From assembly GCF_052857255.1 (NCBI RefSeq), contig NC_135497.1, positions 188,323,127 through 188,387,126 of the forward strand: a stretch of 64,000 nucleotides of DNA, written 5' to 3'. This stretch comes from Amblyomma americanum (taxonomy: Eukaryota; Arthropoda; Arachnida; Ixodida; Ixodidae). Below the pieces are notes generated by a model that was not told the DNA's origin, searched no databases, and saw only the letters and a list, made by a program, of their open reading frames with translations. This document shows, in pieces, positions 46,020-57,115 of the stretch. The position numbers and the translations under genes were made by a program. How positions within the stretch are numbered: the stretch's first letter is position 1; every line of letters begins with the position of its first letter.

Positions 46020-49000
46020 ACGTCGGCCTCACCTGACACCAATCTGCTGCAAGGTCATCTTTATACTCGTGGGTCAAAAATCTCATTTCTGATTATTACT
46101 GGCGAGCTTGGTTGAAACAATGTGCACACATATGCATAATGTGTATATATACCTACTTACACATTAAGATGTGACGGTCTTCGTATGGATTATACCCGAG
46201 AAAAGAAGAAGATGATTAAGAATAAGCGATGCTTTTGGTGGCTTGGCTATCTCGGCCTGCTCAGCATTTACCGGTTATTTCAGCGAAACAAGGCGCCAAT
46301 TTTGAAAAGTAGGCTTTCTGAAGCATTACGATGGCTTTTGTGGCTTGTTAATGTACGAGTGTTGGCGTACGTTACAAAATAGGTGATCTACGTTGACTAG
46401 TAAACTGTGCATCTTTTTAAATAGTACAGCTAGACGCCTGTTTTTGTGATTTGTAGCTCGCCGCAACTAATAGCCACATCAGTTTTTTTTTTGCTTTTTT
46501 AAAACGCGATTGCCTTCAGCGTTGCGGCTCTGCAAATTTTGGCCATTGCAAGCGCCCAGCGATGACGTATAGCGCGTACGACACGTCTGCTCAGAATCAT
46601 CGCCTGTTATCGGCGTCTCGGAGCAAGCATTTGCATTTAACTCCATTTACTTTGCAATCGTGTTCCGCGTTCCAGGTGTCGTTGGTCTGGCGGAGGCAAG
46701 GAACGAGGACGCTAGCGTTGGCGCAAGCACATTTATGGACACTTTTTGCACGCGACGAGCCAAGCAGACACACTGAAATTATAATTCCACCAAAACACGT
46801 GCGGGGGAATCTACGAACGCGTGCCCGCACGCAGCATAGAGCGCATGGCAAAGAGGGGTATTCTGCGGGTTGCAAAGTTTTCAAGGAGTCCCTCTTTGGT
46901 CATCTCGTGAAGATATTGCACATTCATAGGCAGATAAAATTTATCCCTCTTACGGCGCAGCCTTTTGTGCAAGTTTATGCTTTCCTCCTTGTGATTGCTG
47001 CGTACGAACTTACAGCCAGTTTTTAGCATCGCTGTTCTTATTGACGCACTTATTGGAAGCTGTTACGTTAGCAAGTGTCATTTACATAAGGCTCTACCAG
47101 ATGACAGGGAAGTTGCAGTAGAAATCTCTTGGGCGCGCGTGGTGCTGCGAGGCGCCAATTCTTTCATATTTTTTCCTGCCTATTTAGGGAGAATCTGTTG
47201 GTGAAGAAATCGCGTAGGCGAATGGTGGTTGCTGCGAGGCGGCTATTTTTCACTCTTTTTTTTACATTTATTTCTATCTACTCCCTTCCGCCTGCACGCG
47301 GCAGTGAGACAGTCATTTCCTCGGGGTGTGGACGGGCGGAAGGACTGACGAAAATTTGCCTGCAAATGGAAGTGAAAATGTAGCCGTTATAGGCATTCCT
47401 GAATTGAAAACCAGTGCTGCAACTGCACCAAAACGAAAATCTATGGAACAGAGACAGAATGCCCGTACTTTCTGATAAAGATTCGTCGTCATAGCTTTCT
47501 GTGTTTTCTAGTACTCTCGAATTCTCTGCGAAATTCATTCACTGAACGACTCCCGTGGCCTCCCGCACTCTTCTATGCCCACTTCCTATGAGAAACCTGT
47601 TTCGAAGCGGACTTGCTGCTGCTGAAAAATGTGCGGAAAACTTGGCATCGTGTGCGGAGACGAGGAAGCCAGGAGCCAGAGGTCAGTGTCTGGAGCTCAA
47701 ACGACAAAAGGCCGGACGACCCGCGAGCGAGCGAGGCGCGCCGCATCGCGCCGACGCCGGCTGCGCTGTCCACGCTAGCGGGGACGCGCGACTGAGATGG
47801 CACAGAGAGAGCGAGCGGCCAATCATCGACGGGGGGAGGCGCGCGTTTCTGCTCCGGTGGCGCGTATATGTGGCCCGCCACCGTGTATGTGAGTGTGCTT
47901 GTGTGTGTATGTGCGCGCGCGGGTGTGCGTTACATTTGTGTCGGATTCCTTTTCAATTTCGATCCGGGCTGGCGGGGTATTGTATCCAAAGGAACGATCT
48001 GCAACTGAGAACACGCTCGGTGCACCCGGCTTTGGCGGAATAGAAGTGGCAGAAGAAAAAAGTAACGCGCCGAATTTGATCCTTGATTCTTTCTCTTTTT
48101 GTACCGATGCAGTCAGGCTTATTTTTTCTCGCGGGAAATTGTAGGAAAAGAGCTCGCTAAGTTGTTACACGCGTGCGCGCACGCGCGCACGCACGCAAGA
48201 ACACAATAGGATATCCCGGTGGGAGTGATAAGACAATAATAATATTGTTCTATATTTACACATCTAAGGTGTACAAAGTAGCGGAACAGAAAAGTGAACT
48301 CGTCCACAGCGGACGCGCAATCAGCCTGCCGGCCTTCTTCGATGCTCTGGGTTAGCCCAAGAGAATGGCCCTGGACTCTCTGCCTTAAAGCCCTCATTAA
48401 CCGGCATACCGACTCCGAAGGAGTTCAACCTCCAGACCTCCGTTGCAGGCATCTCGGGATCGGAGCGGAAGTTTGCCCGGGGCGGCGTGCGTCCCCGCTA
48501 GGGCACCATCGCTGGCGCGAGGCTGCCAGGACTCGAGAACTACATATAAGGACGCCAACAGAAGGGTATAAAAACTTTCTGAACGCCAGCGAGTACGTCT
48601 TTCTTTTTCTTTTTTTTTAAGCACTAGTTCCGGCAGTAGCCGCTACGAACGCGCTCCGTCAGAGGAAAAGAAGGGCGGCGGTGCGCTTTCGAGATCTTTC
48701 GCTGCAGATGCTCACGCTCCCGGGAGCACCGCTGATGTTCTCGAGACAAAGGGATCACGCATGCGGAAGGGCTCCACCCAGCGGAAAGAGCTTCGCTTAC
48801 CGTTTCCGTTTCTGTTCATTGTTAGCTGTCGTTGAGCAGTTCGCCAGAGCGACGGTACGGCCCCAGTCAATCTGCAGAGGGCTCCATCTCCGTGTGGCAA
48901 AGAAGGAGGCTCTTTAAGCTGTAATTCGAGAGACGAGAGTGATTCTGAAAACTTTTTAAGGTCACTCGTTAAACGTGAGCTAACCACACGATGGCTAATC

Positions 49001-52000
49001 AGGTCGACTACAAAGTAAACGGGACTCAGCTCGGAGTTCATCGTTCGTAAACAATGATCTGCCCGTGAAGGAGATAGTCGGCCATAGGCTGTGCAGTAAT
49101 GAGTCTCATCTGCCGATCACGTTTCGAAGAAAGCACGGTGCAAAAAAAATCATAGGCCTAGTTTAAAAGCGCACTAACGTACGGCTCTTGCCGAAGTGCG
49201 GGCACCGCATGCTCGAATAGAAAGCGCGACTTCGCGCCGAAAAGAGGGTATGAGTTGCCGTCATTCGTGAATGCCTGGGCCGCTGCATGCGCAGGATTAC
49301 ATCGCCGGTCACTCGCCTCACGGCTGCCACAGCGCGCTCTCCTCCGCTGTCGTGTTTTTGGCCAAAGACGAAGCGGAATGCAGTGGGAACGCAGAGGCCG
49401 CTTAGAAGGACCGTCTCACCACCGCACTCATAAATTATTCAGCACTGACGATGCCTCTTAGGGCCCAACTTCTGTGAAATGCCACGATCTGCGCGGCAAC
49501 GGAAAGAAGAACACGCTGAAGTACTGTTTGCTCACAGCCTATGTCGGGTTATTAATGTCGTTTTTTTTTCGAGTCACAAACAAAATGCTATTATGGACAT
49601 TTAATGTCTGCTAAGACCACATGAAATGTTGGCGCTCAGTCTCTTGCATTGTCTATCTTGTTCCAAACGTTCTGCATACATGAAGAATGAATTGACGAGC
49701 TAAGTAAGGGCTATAAACGATTTCAGAACAGAATGCTTCCATGCGTGCCGACCAACTAAGATCCGCAGTTCAGTATTTGTTTTTGCTTTCACCGTCATCT
49801 CCCGCCATGAGCACATTGCCCTTATCTGCGCAAATGGGAGCTGATTGGAGAGCATGTGGGGGGGGGGGTGCAAACCTGGCGTCATTAACTTTGCATCTGA
49901 AACTCTGTTAGCCTATTTGCAATTGGAAAAATGTATTTGTGGAATCCGAAGCCAGACGTCGAAAATCTAAAGCATCCATGCTTCTGAAATCTCACGCCGT
50001 GTTTCGGTGCGCATCGCAGAAAGTGCTCCCACTTCCTAAGAAAAAAAAAACCTGTAACTTAGCGTAAGATCAAGCCACCGAATAGACACACTCCGGCAAG
50101 AAAAAATGGTAACGTCTGAAATCCTGGTACCTGGCTTGTTTATTATAGTCAAATGTTAAAAAGCTGATTTTATTTGTTGTGGCGATTGGCCAGCAGAGTA
50201 ATACAGGATGCCGCGGACCGTGGCAGAGTGTCAGCAACTGCTATTTTTTAAATTTGTATCCTACTGTATTACACGCCATCCAAACGTGGTGTCACTAGCT
50301 CTCTTTCTTACCCTCTCCTTTTTTCGCGAGAAGCTTCTGTTGCTTTCCTCTCTAGAAAGCGACAACAACATCATCATCGACAACAACACAAAAGTAGCTA
50401 CGTTTCGGGAGGAAGGGAATGGGGAGGAGAGGGGAGGGTGTGCAGTGCTCTTTCGCAACACGTTACCGCTGGTCTCCTTTCCACCAGCGTCTGCGTCCCT
50501 TTGCTGATGGCCCAATCGACGTTCGCCAGCGTGCACCTGCCGTCTCTGCGCTTTGCTTTGCTTTCGGGATAGGCCGCATCCACTTTTTTTTTCGGAAGCT
50601 ACGGCATCCTGTCTGGTCGCCCGGCTGCAGTGCCGGCTACCAACCATCTCGTCTTCTCGTCGTATTCGCGCCGAACGCCTTGCTCCGCCGCAGCGCGCTC
50701 TTCAAGTGCGACGGGTGGCGCTGGAGTTTCGCGTCGATTTTTACTGCGCACTTGCGCCGGTCGTATCCTCGGTGCTCCGGAGGTTGTCGTCGCCATTGTT
50801 CTCAGCGCGATGGAAGAGCTTGCATCCAATTAACCCGAGTGCTCCGAGTGCCCATTCAGCCTTTACGGCGTGCTCCGTACTCGGCCGCATAATGGGCAGC
50901 TGGGTCGCGATGATGCTCCCACATGCAGTTCGCTAAAAATATGGCCTCGCAAGCGGTTCGTATGTTTGATTCATCTTGCTCCACTTGTAGCAAGGCTCTG
51001 AAATTTTGGGGGGCAGAACGTTGGGGATGGAAAGCCCCAACTACCCACGGGGCGCCTGTCGCGGCAAGTACGCATGAGGGTATGACAATGAGGGCAGAAT
51101 ATACAGCGGTCTTGCGTGTGCTTCACTGCGTCGTACATTTGGGAACGCAAGCACATATATGGGCAAATAGTACACGTGGTGTGAGTGTCGTGCCGTACGC
51201 TGTGCAGCTGTCGCTTAATATGACTCAAACTCTCGCGTGCAGTCACAAATCGACTGCACTCTGTCAGCGCAACCGCTTTGCCGTGATTAGTGATAGTTTC
51301 AAATCTTTCCTCCCCTGCAACAAACGTGAAGGAATTGAAAAACACGTCTTGGCTTTTCGTTCTATTTTGCGAATGAGCTTCGATTACAGTCCAAACACTG
51401 TATACAGACAATACTCACTCACAGCAAGCATGCCCGCTCACAGACGTCATTAAAAATTTATCGGCATACAATAAGCACGGCAAGCTTATGGGTATCAAAG
51501 GCGTGTTACCGAGCCGAGACAGTCGGTTATGTTAAGATATTTTCCAGGCTCCAAGGGCAGCCCAGTATCCTTCTCAAAGCGTATTTGCGTCACTGCATGC
51601 ATACTTGCAAAGATCGCTCTATCAGGAAGTATTTTAGCCATACGTCTCGACTACAGTCCGTGTTAACGTTAAACTTCCCTGCCGCAATGCAAGACCCGTT
51701 TCGAGCCAATGTAGGGACAGATTTTCAACCAGGAATTTCGTCACCTGGGTTCGAAAGTTTTCGGGTGACAGGTACACATCCGTACACGTACGCAGCGACT
51801 CGTACACATAAGGGTGACCAGTATAAACCGGAAAATAAAACAAAACACCTAAGCCCCCCACCCCCCACTACCCTTCCTCATTCTTATTCTCCACAACACA
51901 AATGTCAACTAATGAAATAAGTACAGTCATGATTTCCATCGCATAAATTACATACGGAGAATACTAGTTGGCGCGGGAGTTATATTTTCTAAATTCGGTG

Positions 52001-52397
52001 TTCAGTTCTCTTTGCCAATTCTTTTGCACTATGAGAGCTTTCTTCTGATGAGGAGTACGCGCGTGTACACATTTTGCCTTTCATCGCATTTGTACTGCGG
52101 GTGTTGCAGTGTTTTTTGTGTGTGTATGTGCCTTTCTTTTCTAATTTGTCTTTTTTGTTTGGATCTTTTCGTTCGTTTTATACCATTTTATACACTTCCA
52201 CCAACTGAATAAGATTAACTTTCAAAATGCGCATTGATTGTTTTTTGATCTCAGTGAAGGTATATAGACTGTTGCAACGCTTCTATCGGTTAACCTTCCC
52301 ACTTATTCGCGCTGGAATTTGACGCAGAGATGGCATACGATAGTCCCGCTTGTTCAATACTAAGTTTGGGTGACATATTTTCCTAATTTGGTCAGAA
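46020..52397. other. long stretch without recognised genes
   Basis: No exon chain or classified repeat seen. Notable composition: a CpG-rich patch at 47.63-47.88 kb with a CCAAT word near 47820; alternating GT/GC tracts at about 47885-47935 and 48170-48200; GC-rich 50.48-50.90 kb; a G10 run near 49859. Frames up to 176 codons occur on both strands with no domains. Confidence 0.3.
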
Positions 52398-52690
52398 TTA
52401 AAGGGACCCTGAAATGATCTTGATGGGCACATTCTAGAGGAACAGATCTGCAGAGGTGATCTTTTCTGGATATTCGAGTCAAATTTGAAAGCTCTGCATG
52501 CACTCTATAATTAAGAAATATTTTTTTTACGAATCGCTGCTCGCAGTTGCTCGCAACCGACTTGGGCGACACACCTCACCACGCGTCGTCTACCCCGGTG
52601 ACGTCAGTGGGCAGAAGGGCCAGCCTTCAAGTAGCTACGTGTTCTCTTCGATGGCACCTTCAATGTTTTTTTTGTTTTTTTTTCGGCAGC
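52398..52690 (+). mobile_element. relative of the TTAA-ended element (left end only)
   Basis: TTAAAGGGACCCTGAAA (52398-52414) matches the end of the element at 10256 at 15 of 17 positions and begins with TTAA. No inverted right end was found before the next SINE, so the element is truncated or its other end has decayed. The right limit is approximate. Confidence 0.45.
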
Positions 52691-52703
52691 CCCGATGGCT
52701 ACG

Positions 52704-52932
52704 GTGATGATTATAAATTTTTATGGCGCAAGGGCATCTACGGCCAAAGAGCGCCATGGCACAAGGTATTTTCAACTACTCAAGGTGGGGTCAAATACCC
52801 ATTTCCCAAGCATTTTCACCCTAAATAAGCCGAGCACCAGACCAGGGGAAAGCTTGTACCCATTGTGTTACCGGTGGGTACCCGGCGGCACTGGGGATCG
52901 AGCCCCGCACCTCCCGCGTGCGAGCCGGTGAC
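52704..52932 (-). mobile_element. SINE (second family), inserted at the end of the gypsy remnant
   Basis: In minus sense it begins in the head at the B box (GGTGCGGGGCTCGATCCCCA, around 52915) and runs through TACCCACCGGTAACACAATG and GGGTGAAAATGCTTGGGAAA to TGCCCTTGCGCCATAAAAAT and a TAATCATCA tail. It matches the copies at 12518 and 59286. It lies where the gypsy coding sequence stops. Confidence 0.88.
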
Positions 52933-52996
52933 CAGTATATGCGTGAACAGGGAGAGAAGCTCACTTCATCGCGCACATTAAGGACAGCTTGGTGCT

Positions 52997-53480
52997 TCAG
53001 CGTCGATGTCGTCGGTAGCAATTCGTCCATGAGAGTGCAATGAGCTTAGATCGAATGTCGATGGTTGCTTGATGTTCAGCCAGGAAGTGTATGCCCAAAA
53101 TTAGTCGCGGGAACAATGCTGCGGGACTAAGAAGGTAGGGGGTAGGTACGGCCGTTGACCGTAACTCGTACGGTGCACCGCCCCAATGGCACAATAAGGT
53201 GGCCATCCAAAGCCGTCGTGAGTTTCTTCATCTGAGCGGCTAAGGGTGCGCTGATGACGGAGTAGTCTGAACAAGGTAGCAATTTTGCGGCCATCCAATG
53301 TCACTTCTACGTCAGCTGTTCCTGCCCTCAAATAAAACGTTGGTCTCGGATCTGGATCACTTCTGCGGGTATGGGAATTGTAGCTCTGGCTTGTCGTCAA
53401 GGATTTTCTGGCTGACGCCTTCATCTGAGACTGCCGTCGCGTCTCTGTCTGGCTTGTCATGGTGTGCTGTGCCGTCATAG
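52997..53480 (-). pseudogene. Ty3/gypsy retrotransposon protease region, broken
   Basis: The minus frame starting at 53478 includes ADVEVTLDGRKIATL, the run-up to a retroviral-type aspartic protease. A different frame then carries DYSVIS-like and PLGRC-like sequence, and the frame from 53206 gives LILGIHFLAEHQATIDIRSK, the conserved C-terminal part of gypsy proteases. The DSG/DTG catalytic triplet expected directly after IATL is missing, apparently through a small deletion that also shifts the frame. The copy cannot make an active protease. Reverse transcriptase and integrase are absent: coding similarity ends at about 52997. Confidence 0.8.
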
Positions 53481-53708
53481 TGGGAGCGGCGTCGGTGGGT
53501 GGATCTTTGCCGTTTCATTGGTGAGCAACTTCACCTCCAAATGTTGCAGCGTTCAGTGTCACCTACGCCGGCTGGGGGACCTTTCTCGCACGGCCGCTGA
53601 GTAGCTGCGACGTGGCGATGCAAACCACGCAGACAACGGCGACGAGGACCGCCATAAACAGCTTGGCATGTACTCAGCGTCACGCAGGTAGTTTCGGAGC
53701 TTGCGTGT

Positions 53709-54150
53709 TCACTGGCTAGGACGTGGTCGCGGTGCGTCGTAGGGGAAGTCTTGTGTGTCCATTCTTCGGTATGGGCAGTGGCGGAGAATGTGGCCGGCTT
53801 CCCCGTAGTGAAAGCAGAGTAGGCGTCGCTGGTTGGCAGTCCTCAAGAGGTCTGTTCTCCTTGGCGAGGCTTGCCGAAACATGGGTGGGCGGGGGGTAGA
53901 GGAGGGGTGGAGACTGTACATAGGGCTTTTGGGGTGGGCTGGCGGGATGCCTTTGTCTGCGTACCGAGGTGGCGTAAGTCATGGCTTGAGGTTCTTGGGT
54001 CGGAGTCATTGCCTGAGCAACGCCCAATGCCTGCTGAACTTCTTCCCGGATGACGCCCATGAGCGGCGCCACTTGAGCCTGTGTTGGCAATGACAGGAGT
54101 TGGTGTACTCGGCAGGAGGTGGCGCAGGGTGGGCGGTTGTATTGGCGGCG
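53709..54150 (-). pseudogene. Ty3/gypsy gag, C-terminal half with altered zinc knuckle
   Basis: Minus frames give LSLPTQAQVAPLMGVIREEV then QQALGVAQAM, a gag C-terminal helix pattern. LLCFHYGEAGHILRHCPYR follows, a CCHC knuckle in which the second Cys is Tyr. The two parts lie in different frames. This half continues the N-terminal half at 55345-55921 across an insertion of about 1.2 kb. Confidence 0.75.
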
Positions 54151-55344
54151 TAAGGGATCTGTGGATGCCGGTGGCTTTGTGGTAACCATCCGTCCTTTGT
54201 TGCTGGCTCAGCGCTGTGAATCGGCGTTTTCTCCTCGCTAATCCCCGTCGGTAGGTCGGCAGAGCTTTTTTTTTTTTTGAGGGCTAACACCGCCAGGCGA
54301 GACGGGTTCGGACGCTCTCGCTTGACTGGGAGCAATTAAGCGTAACCAGAAATGACTCTGGCGTAACGTATGGTCAGCGCGGGCGGGACTAGCAGGCGCC
54401 GCGGTGACTCCGACGCGCAAGGGCGTTGTATGCCAACTGTTTTGGGAGAACGGGCCGGCTTAACGACACGTAGCCTGACATAAAGGGTGCTGCCGCACGT
54501 TCAAAGGCAGCAACGACATCGTTGGCGCCACCTTCCATATTTTGGGGGACGCCTGTCAACAGTCGTCTCGAAGGCGAGTAGTTTTTTAGCCGCGGTGGTG
54601 GTGGCTCGGGTGAGATCGATAATTGCCCTAACGCTCGGAATCGCCAGGGTCACAGGTTCTCAGGAACCCTGCGACACGTGAGGGTGTTTTTGATGTATTT
54701 TCGTGTTTCTCTTTTTACTTTCTAAGAGAGAGAGAGTTTGAGTAATCCTGTGGAAGTATGGGGCATAACACCTAAACCTAGTGGGCCAATCATTTTGAGG
54801 GCCCATTTCCGGAGTGCTATTTTTTAAAGCAATTTTGATGTTTTATTCGTGTTGTCTATTTTAGGGAGAGGGTTCTGAACGTTGCAGAAACTAGAAGGCG
54901 TGCCATGCAGTTTGTAAACCAACCACGTGTTAGTATGTTTTGAGTGGGTGGTGCAAATTGTGAGGTCATTAAAACCGGGCCTCAGAGCCTGGAAAATTGT
55001 TCTGGGCTACGGGGAGATGTAATGCATCTTGGGCTTTGCCGAGTAGGGGCCTCCCCTAGTGTTAGCCAGTTCCACTTTTTTTTTTGTGTGTGTGCTTAAC
55101 CTCTTTGCCGCTTATATTTTCTCTTGTGCATCAGCTTGTATGTAATGTAAATTTTTGTAGACAAAAATTTAAGTCGTACTCCCTTAATACCTGCATCTTA
55201 TTTCGGCGCAAGACCGTCTTTGACGGAGCACCCCTGGTGCGAAGAGGCCTTCAGTCAGTGAAATCAACCAATCGTGTCGGCGGTGGGCACCCTTGGTGCA
55301 CGGAAGATAAACAACGCAAACTGACCAAATAACTTTACTGGCGG
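54151..55344. mobile_element. unclassified insertion inside the gypsy gag
   Basis: Gag similarity breaks at about 55340 (minus sense GCCCGCCAGTA) and resumes at about 54147 (GCCGCCAATAC), so roughly 1.2 kb interrupts it. The words CGCCAGTA and CGCCAATA at the edges look like an 8-bp target duplication with one difference. The insert holds a T14 run at about 54265 and no frame I recognise. I could not find terminal inverted repeats. Confidence 0.45.
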
Positions 55345-55921
55345 GCTCGAACGTCGAGGGTCTTTTCTACGGTGGACACTTCTTTAATGATTTTGGCGAT
55401 TATTTTCGAGGTGTTGCGAACGAGGCCAGCAAACAGTTACTCTTTGACTCCTCGCATCAACAGCCATACTTTCTTCTCCTCCGTCAACTGAGGGTCCGCA
55501 CACCGGATGATGCGTGTCATTTCCTCGGCGTACATTGTGACGGACTCATTGGGCAGTTGGATGCGCGAATGCAGCAGTAGCTCGGCCTTCTTTTTGCGTA
55601 CAACACCCCTGAAGGTAGTGAACTAGCTCCTTTTTGAATAGATTCCACGTAATGAAGAATGTTTCTTGGTTTTCTTGGGTTTTCTTGCCACGTTTTAGCT
55701 GAGCCGTAGCCGTCAAGGGCAAAAATAAAATCCACCTTCATGTCATCCTTCCAGCTGTTGAATATTGCCACGCGCTCGAATTGGTCGAGCCATTCTTCAG
55801 AGTCTTCACCAGGGCATCTTTTGAAGGTTGGAGGTACCCGAGGCTGCGGTAGGATGACTGGGGTAGACGCTGTTGGCGGGTTCATGTCGACGTCGATGCT
55901 CCTTCCCGCTGTTAGATGCAC
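55345..55921 (-). pseudogene. Ty3/gypsy gag, N-terminal half
   Basis: The minus frame from 55921 reads VPPTFKRCPGEDSEEWLDQF then ERVAIFNSWKDDMKV, the conserved start of gypsy capsid (PPxFxG...WLxxFExxAxxNxW). A frameshift near 55690 follows. Further pieces include a variant of LPNESVxMYVEDM and, at about 55430-55350, GLVRNTSKIIAKIIKEVSTV. Several frameshifts make it non-functional. Confidence 0.82.
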
Positions 55922-56079
55922 TCCGGTAGGATTCCGAGCTCAAACGGCAGCCTTTGTAGACGGCGGCTGCTTCGAGTCTTGTCGCTGATCCTGGCGGTCT
56001 TGTTGTTTTTGTTGGTCTGGTCTTCTCGTGTGGCTGTTGCAGGAACCGTCCGGTGCATCTCCAGCACCTCCATCAGATG

Positions 56080-56745
56080 TCACGTAGTGGTGACAATGCC
56101 ATGGACGATAGAGGAGCAGATTGACGTAGAACTGAAACTCTTTATTGGGCGGACTTGCGCCCACAAAGAACTGTACAGCTCGACGGCGCCGGTAGCAACA
56201 AGCGTGCTCGGCGGTTTTAGATGTTGGTCCTTGGTACGCCTGGATTATCCCGGCCAGGTTGAGATCCAGGGGTCCCGTCTCTCGAAAGGCTTCTGCTGTG
56301 TAGGATGGGGTTCGAGTAGAAGAGTTCACAATGGGTTTATTTTACATATTTGCAGGAGTACGCAAAGTGCGTTAGCAGGACAAGTAGAGATTAGAAGGTG
56401 CTCGTACACATACCGTCCGGCTGCTTAAATATGGTTGGTCATCCCCAGATTCTTAGCTGGGGAATCTTGCGACTTATCAATGTCCAATCAAGTGGTCACT
56501 CACATATTCTGGGGAGGCGCCCATCGAGGAGGCGGCACCGTTGGCCTGTCGCTGCTCTTCCTGCTGCAAGGGTCCAGTCGCGATGTCGATATGTCGCAGC
56601 CTCCCTGAAACAACGGTGATGGTGGAGATGTAGCATCATAGGTAGCCGGCCCTGGATGCATCGGTCGTTGACCAAGGTTAACTTAAACTACCGCGCCCAG
56701 CAAGGGCACCAGCTTCGAACTCCGGCGCTTGGTGGAGATGGAAGG
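56080..56745 (-). repeat. probable 5' LTR and leader of the gypsy element
   Basis: Upstream (minus sense) of gag. It shows TATTTAAG (plus-strand 56423-56430) and two AATAAA words at plus-strand 56336-56341 and 56141-56146. A GTGACATCTGATGGAGGTGC junction at about 56080 could be the LTR end plus primer-binding site. The second LTR is not in the window, so the ends cannot be confirmed by comparison. Confidence 0.4.
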
Positions 56746-56950
56746 AACAGACAGACAGACAAAGCACTTTATTGATGGTCTTGAGGAACCGCGTTAGGGT
56801 ACCTCCCTTTTCAGGGAGTCCCCGTAGCCGTCGCGGGCCGCACCCACGTCGGGGTCGGAAGATTGTGCTCCTCCGCCCTGTCGCAGGCCCTCTGGACAGC
56901 CCGTAGTTGCTCTGAGAGGTCGCCGCTCTTAAGGGCTATCCACTCTATCC
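56746..56950 (-). mobile_element. LINE 3' end (RNase H-type LINE) with (TCTG)n tail
   Basis: In minus sense the coding end reads GDLSEQLRAVQRACDRAEEH then NLPTPTWVRPA. A stop, a short 3' UTR, AATAAAG and a TCTG-repeat tail at 56748-56760 follow. It continues the ORF2 of 57116-59090 from which a SINE separates it. Confidence 0.75.
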
Positions 56951-57115
56951 GACCGAAGCGGGGGCCTTGTGGTAGAGCATCCGCCTCTTATTCGGGAGGT
57001 GCTGGGTTCGATCCCCAGTGCCGCCGGGTACCCACTGGTTTTTAATGGGTACAAGATTTCTCCCGGCCTGGTGCTCGGCTCTTCTGGGTGAGATGCTTGG
57101 GAAAAAGGGTCTTGA
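56951..57115 (+). mobile_element. SINE (second family), 3'-truncated, inside LINE ORF2
   Basis: Has the head (GACCGAAGCGGGGGCCTTGT, A box; GGTTCGATCCCCAG, B box) and the first half of the body up to GGGTCTTGACCAC, then stops where LINE sequence resumes. 3' truncation is unusual for a retroposed SINE. Read in minus sense it is open and fuses with ORF2. Confidence 0.82.

Noticed and set aside
46562..47026. 154-codon plus frame
   Set aside because: Residue composition looks random, no conserved motif, and an overlapping antisense frame of similar quality.
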